64,000 bases of DNA from an uncultured beta proteobacterium (lineage in GTDB: Bacteria > Pseudomonadota > Gammaproteobacteria > Burkholderiales > Rhodocyclaceae), in contig CAINHS010000121.1 of NCBI GenBank assembly GCA_903848955.1, positions 1-64,000 on the forward strand. The letters run 5' to 3'. Shown here piece by piece: positions 61,204 to 64,000 of this stretch (positions are counted from its first letter, which is position 1; each line of letters starts with the position of its first letter). The position numbers and the translations under genes were made by a program. The notes beneath the pieces are model-generated. The model made no database searches and was not told the origin of the DNA. It saw only the letters and a list, made by a program, of their open reading frames with translations.

Positions 61204-61590
61204 ATGAAATCCTTCAAGCCATTGGCATCGGCACTTCTGCTGGCAATCGCGGCGGTCTCATTCACCGCACAGGCCGCCGACACCAAGCGCGGCCGCGTCT
61301 ATTTCCGCATGGTCTGTACCGTCTGCCACATGGAAAAACCGGTCGGCGCCATCTCGCCGAACAGCAAGACCAAGGCAGAGTGGATGTCCTACCTGCAAGC
61401 CGACAAGCACGCCAAGGGCAAGGATGCCGTCAAGGGCTACTTCAGCAAGGAATATCGCGCCAGCATCAAGGCCAAGAACCAGGCGGCGGCGAAGTACGCG
61501 GAAATACCCGAGGCCGAGCTGTTCGAGGATGTCAGGGCGTTTCTCGCCATGGGTGCCAAGGACAGCGACACGCCGACCAGCTGCGACTGA
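61204..61590 (+). CDS. Periplasmic monoheme cytochrome c
   Basis: A 128-residue exported cytochrome. Signal peptide (about 1-24), then CTVCH at 38-42. The rest is a Lys/Ala-rich helical domain with no second heme. GAGGAA precedes the ATG. It probably receives electrons from FccAB or donates to a terminal oxidase; exact partner unknown. Confidence 0.88.
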   Translation: MKSFKPLASALLLAIAAVSFTAQAADTKRGRVYFRMVCTVCHMEKPVGAISPNSKTKAEWMSYLQADKHAKGKDAVKGYFSKEYRASIKAKNQAAAKYAEIPEAELFEDVRAFLAMGAKDSDTPTSCD

Positions 61591-61707
61591 AATTCCCGGC
61601 GGCGCGACTGCGCCATCGGGCACCCCCTGTCTTTCGATGTCGCGCCATTCCTCGCGTCGAAGGAACGATTGTGTGTTTTGACCAATGTTGCAAGCAAAGG
61701 ATCGGAT

Positions 61708-62949
61708 ATGAGCTCTGACGGCGGCGCCTGTTGGATCAACGGACTCAAGCAGGACTACCAGGAAATCTTTGTCGAGGAGTGGTCGCCCTACGTCGGCGCC
61801 ATCCTGATGATCCTGATCATCATCGGCCTCATGGTCAGCGGCATGTTCTGGGGCATCTACGGCGGTCTCAAGCTGTGGGGCGACTACATCAACAACATGA
61901 TCGGCATCGGCCCGTTGGTCGGCGTTCCGCAGAAACTGGAAACGCTGCTGATGCACCGGATGTCGCTGATGAACATGACACTGGTATTAGGTGCCTTCTG
62001 CGCCGCGCTGCTGTCGCGCCAGTTCCTCATCAACCGGCCGCCCAGGCTGGAGTATGTCTGGGCCGTCATGGGCGGCTGTCTGATGGGCCTGGGCGCAACA
62101 CTGGCGGGCGGCTGCACCAGCGGCGGCTTCTTCACCCCGGTGTTGCATTCGTCCCCCGCCGGCTGGGTGATGTGGGTCGGTCTGATCGCCGGTGCCATAC
62201 TCGGCCTCAAGGCCCTGCTGTGGACGCTGGAAAACATCGAGTGGGGCATGCAGGCGCCCCGTACGCTGCACGTGCCGCCGGCCCTGCTTTCCGCGTATCC
62301 GCTGCTGGGACTGGCCGTGGTCGTCGCCCTGCTGTATTGGGCGACGGACTGGTACACCTCCGGCAACGAGCGCCTCGAAGCACGCGGCATCGTCATCGTT
62401 GCCGGGTTTGCCATGGGTTTCATCATGCACCGCTCGCGGCTGTGTTTCGCGCGCTGCTTCCGCGAGCCGTTCATGACCGGCGAAGGCCACATGACCAAGG
62501 CCATCATTCTGGGCTTGACCATCGGCGTGCCGATTGCCGCGCTACTTATCCAGAAGAAGCTGATCGACCCCTATCTCGGCATTCCGCCCACGTTCTGGAT
62601 GGGCTCCCTGCTCGGCGGACTGATCTTCGGCTTCGGCATGATCTTCGCCGGCGGCTGCGCCTCAGGTTCGCTGTGGCGCATGGGTGAAGGCCATATCAAA
62701 TTGTGGGTGGCGGCATTCTTCTTTGCCGTATCCGGATCGATTTCCAGTGCCCTGCTGAAGAAATCCGGCCTGATGGTGGTGGAAGTGACGATCGATGAGA
62801 TCGATGCGACAAAGATGGGCTACCAGGCGTTTTATCCGGTCATGCTGAACAACTGGGGATGGGCGCTGCTCGCCGGTGGCGCCGCGCTGCTGGTCTGGTA
62901 CCTTCTGGTGAGCTACAACGAGTGCACCGAAAAATTCACCGTGCTGTGA
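61708..62949 (+). CDS. YeeE/YedE-family sulfur-compound transporter
   Basis: A 413-residue inner-membrane protein with about ten membrane helices, formed by two halves with AGGCTSGGFF (Cys136) and AGGCASGSLW (Cys317) plus RSRLCFARCF (Cys246, Cys250). These cysteines are the thiosulfate or sulfur relay sites in TsuA-type proteins. It is the last of the fcc group and may import thiosulfate or oxidised sulfur. AAGGATCGGAT before ATG. No tusA is adjacent. Confidence 0.9.
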   Translation: MSSDGGACWINGLKQDYQEIFVEEWSPYVGAILMILIIIGLMVSGMFWGIYGGLKLWGDYINNMIGIGPLVGVPQKLETLLMHRMSLMNMTLVLGAFCAALLSRQFLINRPPRLEYVWAVMGGCLMGLGATLAGGCTSGGFFTPVLHSSPAGWVMWVGLIAGAILGLKALLWTLENIEWGMQAPRTLHVPPALLSAYPLLGLAVVVALLYWATDWYTSGNERLEARGIVIVAGFAMGFIMHRSRLCFARCFREPFMTGEGHMTKAIILGLTIGVPIAALLIQKKLIDPYLGIPPTFWMGSLLGGLIFGFGMIFAGGCASGSLWRMGEGHIKLWVAAFFFAVSGSISSALLKKSGLMVVEVTIDEIDATKMGYQAFYPVMLNNWGWALLAGGAALLVWYLLVSYNECTEKFTVL

Positions 62950-62974
62950 ACGGCTTGCGACAGCCCGGGTCGCC

Positions 62975-63433
62975 CTAGCCGGCAACACCCGTGCTGCCGA
63001 AACCGCCCGCACCGCGTTGGCTGGCGGCGAATTCATCCACCACGTTGAAGGCCACCCGCAGCACGGGTACCACGACCAGTTGTGCCAGCCGGTCAAGCGG
63101 GTTCAGCGTGAAGACATCGTGGCCGCGATTCCAGGTTGAAACGAAAATCTCGCCCTGATAGTCCGAATCGATCAGACCCACCAGATTGCCCAGCACGATG
63201 CCGTGCTTGTGACCAAGACCCGAGCGCGGCAGGATCATCGCCGCCAATGACGGGTCGGACAGGTGAATGGCAATCCCGGTCGGAATCAGGATGGTCTCCC
63301 CCGGATGGATCTTTATGGCCATTTCGATGCAGGCGCGCAGGTCGATGCCGGCCGCTCCGGGCGTGGCGTACTGCGGCGCATAGCGCTCATCCTTGAGTCG
63401 CGCATCGAGAATCTTGAGATCAATACTGGCCAT
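62975..63433 (-). CDS. dut: dUTP pyrophosphatase
   Basis: Hydrolyses dUTP to dUMP, keeping uracil out of DNA and supplying dTMP synthesis. The 152-residue trimeric dUTPase has [16 protein letters not shown] (catalytic Asp) and [10 protein letters not shown]. It overlaps coaBC by 14 bases, as in many proteobacteria. Confidence 0.96.
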   Translation of the reverse strand: MASIDLKILDARLKDERYAPQYATPGAAGIDLRACIEMAIKIHPGETILIPTGIAIHLSDPSLAAMILPRSGLGHKHGIVLGNLVGLIDSDYQGEIFVSTWNRGHDVFTLNPLDRLAQLVVVPVLRVAFNVVDEFAASQRGAGGFGSTGVAG

Positions 63434-64000
63434 GACGGGCCTCCATCAAGTTGGCGAAATGCGCGACGATGCCGCGTGCCACCTGGTACTTGTCGGCGGC
63501 CGGTAGAACATGCGCGCCGGCCGCATCAAACAACGTCACCGCATTGGTGTCGCCGCCCAACCCGTCCTGCACCAGATTCCCCACCACCAACTCCAGTTTC
63601 TTCGCCACGCGCTTGCCTTCGGCATAGGCGGCGAGATCCCTGCTCTCGGCGGCAAAACCGATGCAAAACGGCGCATCGGGCCGCGCCGCCACTTCGGCGA
63701 GGATGTCCGGATTGGCTTCGAGTTCGAGGGCAATGTCGCCCGTGCCTTTCTTGATCTTGTGCGCAGCAGCCTGCCGCGGCCGGTAGTCGGCCACCGCCGC
63801 CACGCCGATGAACACGTCCTGCCCGGGCAGTGCCTGCAGCACCGCCTCGCGCATCTGCAGGGCACTATGCACATCGGTGCGCCGCACCCCGCGCGGCGTG
63901 GCCAGCGCCACCGGCCCGGCGACGAGCGTCACCTCGGCACCCGCCTCGGCACAGGCCCGCGCCAGGGCAAAGCCCATCCGCCCCGAACTCGAGTTGGTGA
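63420..64000 (-). CDS. coaBC: Phosphopantothenoylcysteine synthetase/decarboxylase, C-terminal part
   Basis: Bifunctional enzyme of CoA synthesis. Only the C-terminal synthetase half is visible, continuing beyond the right edge: the CTP-binding segments [23 protein letters not shown] and VAAVADYRP, and [26 protein letters not shown]. It overlaps dut at its 3' end. Confidence 0.93.
   Translation of the reverse strand, partial: TNSSSGRMGFALARACAEAGAEVTLVAGPVALATPRGVRRTDVHSALQMREAVLQALPGQDVFIGVAAVADYRPRQAAAHKIKKGTGDIALELEANPDILAEVAARPDAPFCIGFAAESRDLAAYAEGKRVAKKLELVVGNLVQDGLGGDTNAVTLFDAAGAHVLPAADKYQVARGIVAHFANLMEARHGQY

Overview
The window is GC-rich chromosomal DNA with core housekeeping genes throughout. 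It most likely comes from a free-living betaproteobacterium, perhaps of the Rhodocyclales/Sterolibacteriaceae type. This rests on gene order and content: mltD-gloB-yafS-rnhA-dnaQ, exbB-exbD-lpxK-ycaR-kdsB-adk, rpsT|murJ, clpS-clpA beside cspA, icd|aceK and coaBC-dut. No rRNA, tRNA, CRISPR array, insertion sequence, prophage or plasmid gene was seen, so species identity cannot be settled from the sequence alone.

Layout. 1-3.2 kb: a truncated wax-ester/triacylglycerol synthase with an alpha/beta hydrolase, then a lone bactofilin. 3.3-7.6 kb: replication proofreading, RNase H, a methyltransferase, glyoxalase II and a lytic transglycosylase. 7.6-12.3 kb: a Yej-type peptide ABC transporter (ATPase and two permeases, no binding protein), interrupted by two copies of a palindromic repeat; a third copy lies near rnhA. 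12.4-16.9 kb: two unknown proteins, a SulP-STAS-cyclic-nucleotide-domain fusion and an HDOD protein. 16.9-24 kb: an S4 protein, a YlqF-type GTPase, an SDR, a CurA-like reductase, a thiolase, an AmpE/CobD-like membrane protein, a Nudix hydrolase, a glutamine amidotransferase and YajQ. 24-29.7 kb: ppnP, argG, argF and argD, a solitary ParA-like ATPase, a small conserved-looking ORF and rpsT. 29.8-40 kb: murJ, then a pyrophosphate-centred group (H+-pumping pyrophosphatase, a phosphofructokinase with PPi-type residues, a second phosphofructokinase, adenylate kinase), then KDO/lipid A genes and ExbBD. 40-47 kb: a J-domain protein, a Sel1-repeat protein, xseA, sodB, slyX, a DUF192 protein and an Ala/Lys-rich secreted peptide. 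47-59 kb: rluE, aceK, icd, cspA, clpSA, rraA and the glyoxylate genes aceA, a LysR regulator and aceB. 59-63 kb: flavocytochrome c sulfide dehydrogenase, another cytochrome c and a YeeE/YedE sulfur transporter. The right edge has dut and a truncated coaBC.

Together the genes suggest a respiring bacterium that grows on acetate or fatty acids through the glyoxylate shunt, with AceK controlling flux at isocitrate. It appears to store carbon as neutral lipid, to save energy through pyrophosphate-linked glycolysis, and to draw electrons from sulfide. The most useful regulatory signals are two identical 12-bp palindromes 119 bp apart upstream of aceA, the second abutting a good sigma70 promoter. 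No single locus is clearly an undescribed system. The best candidates for follow-up are those aceA palindromes, the hyphenated-palindrome repeat family, the fcc-cytochrome-YeeE unit, the SulP fusion with an altered STAS site, and the 9-bp tandem repeat inside the Ala/Lys-rich gene.
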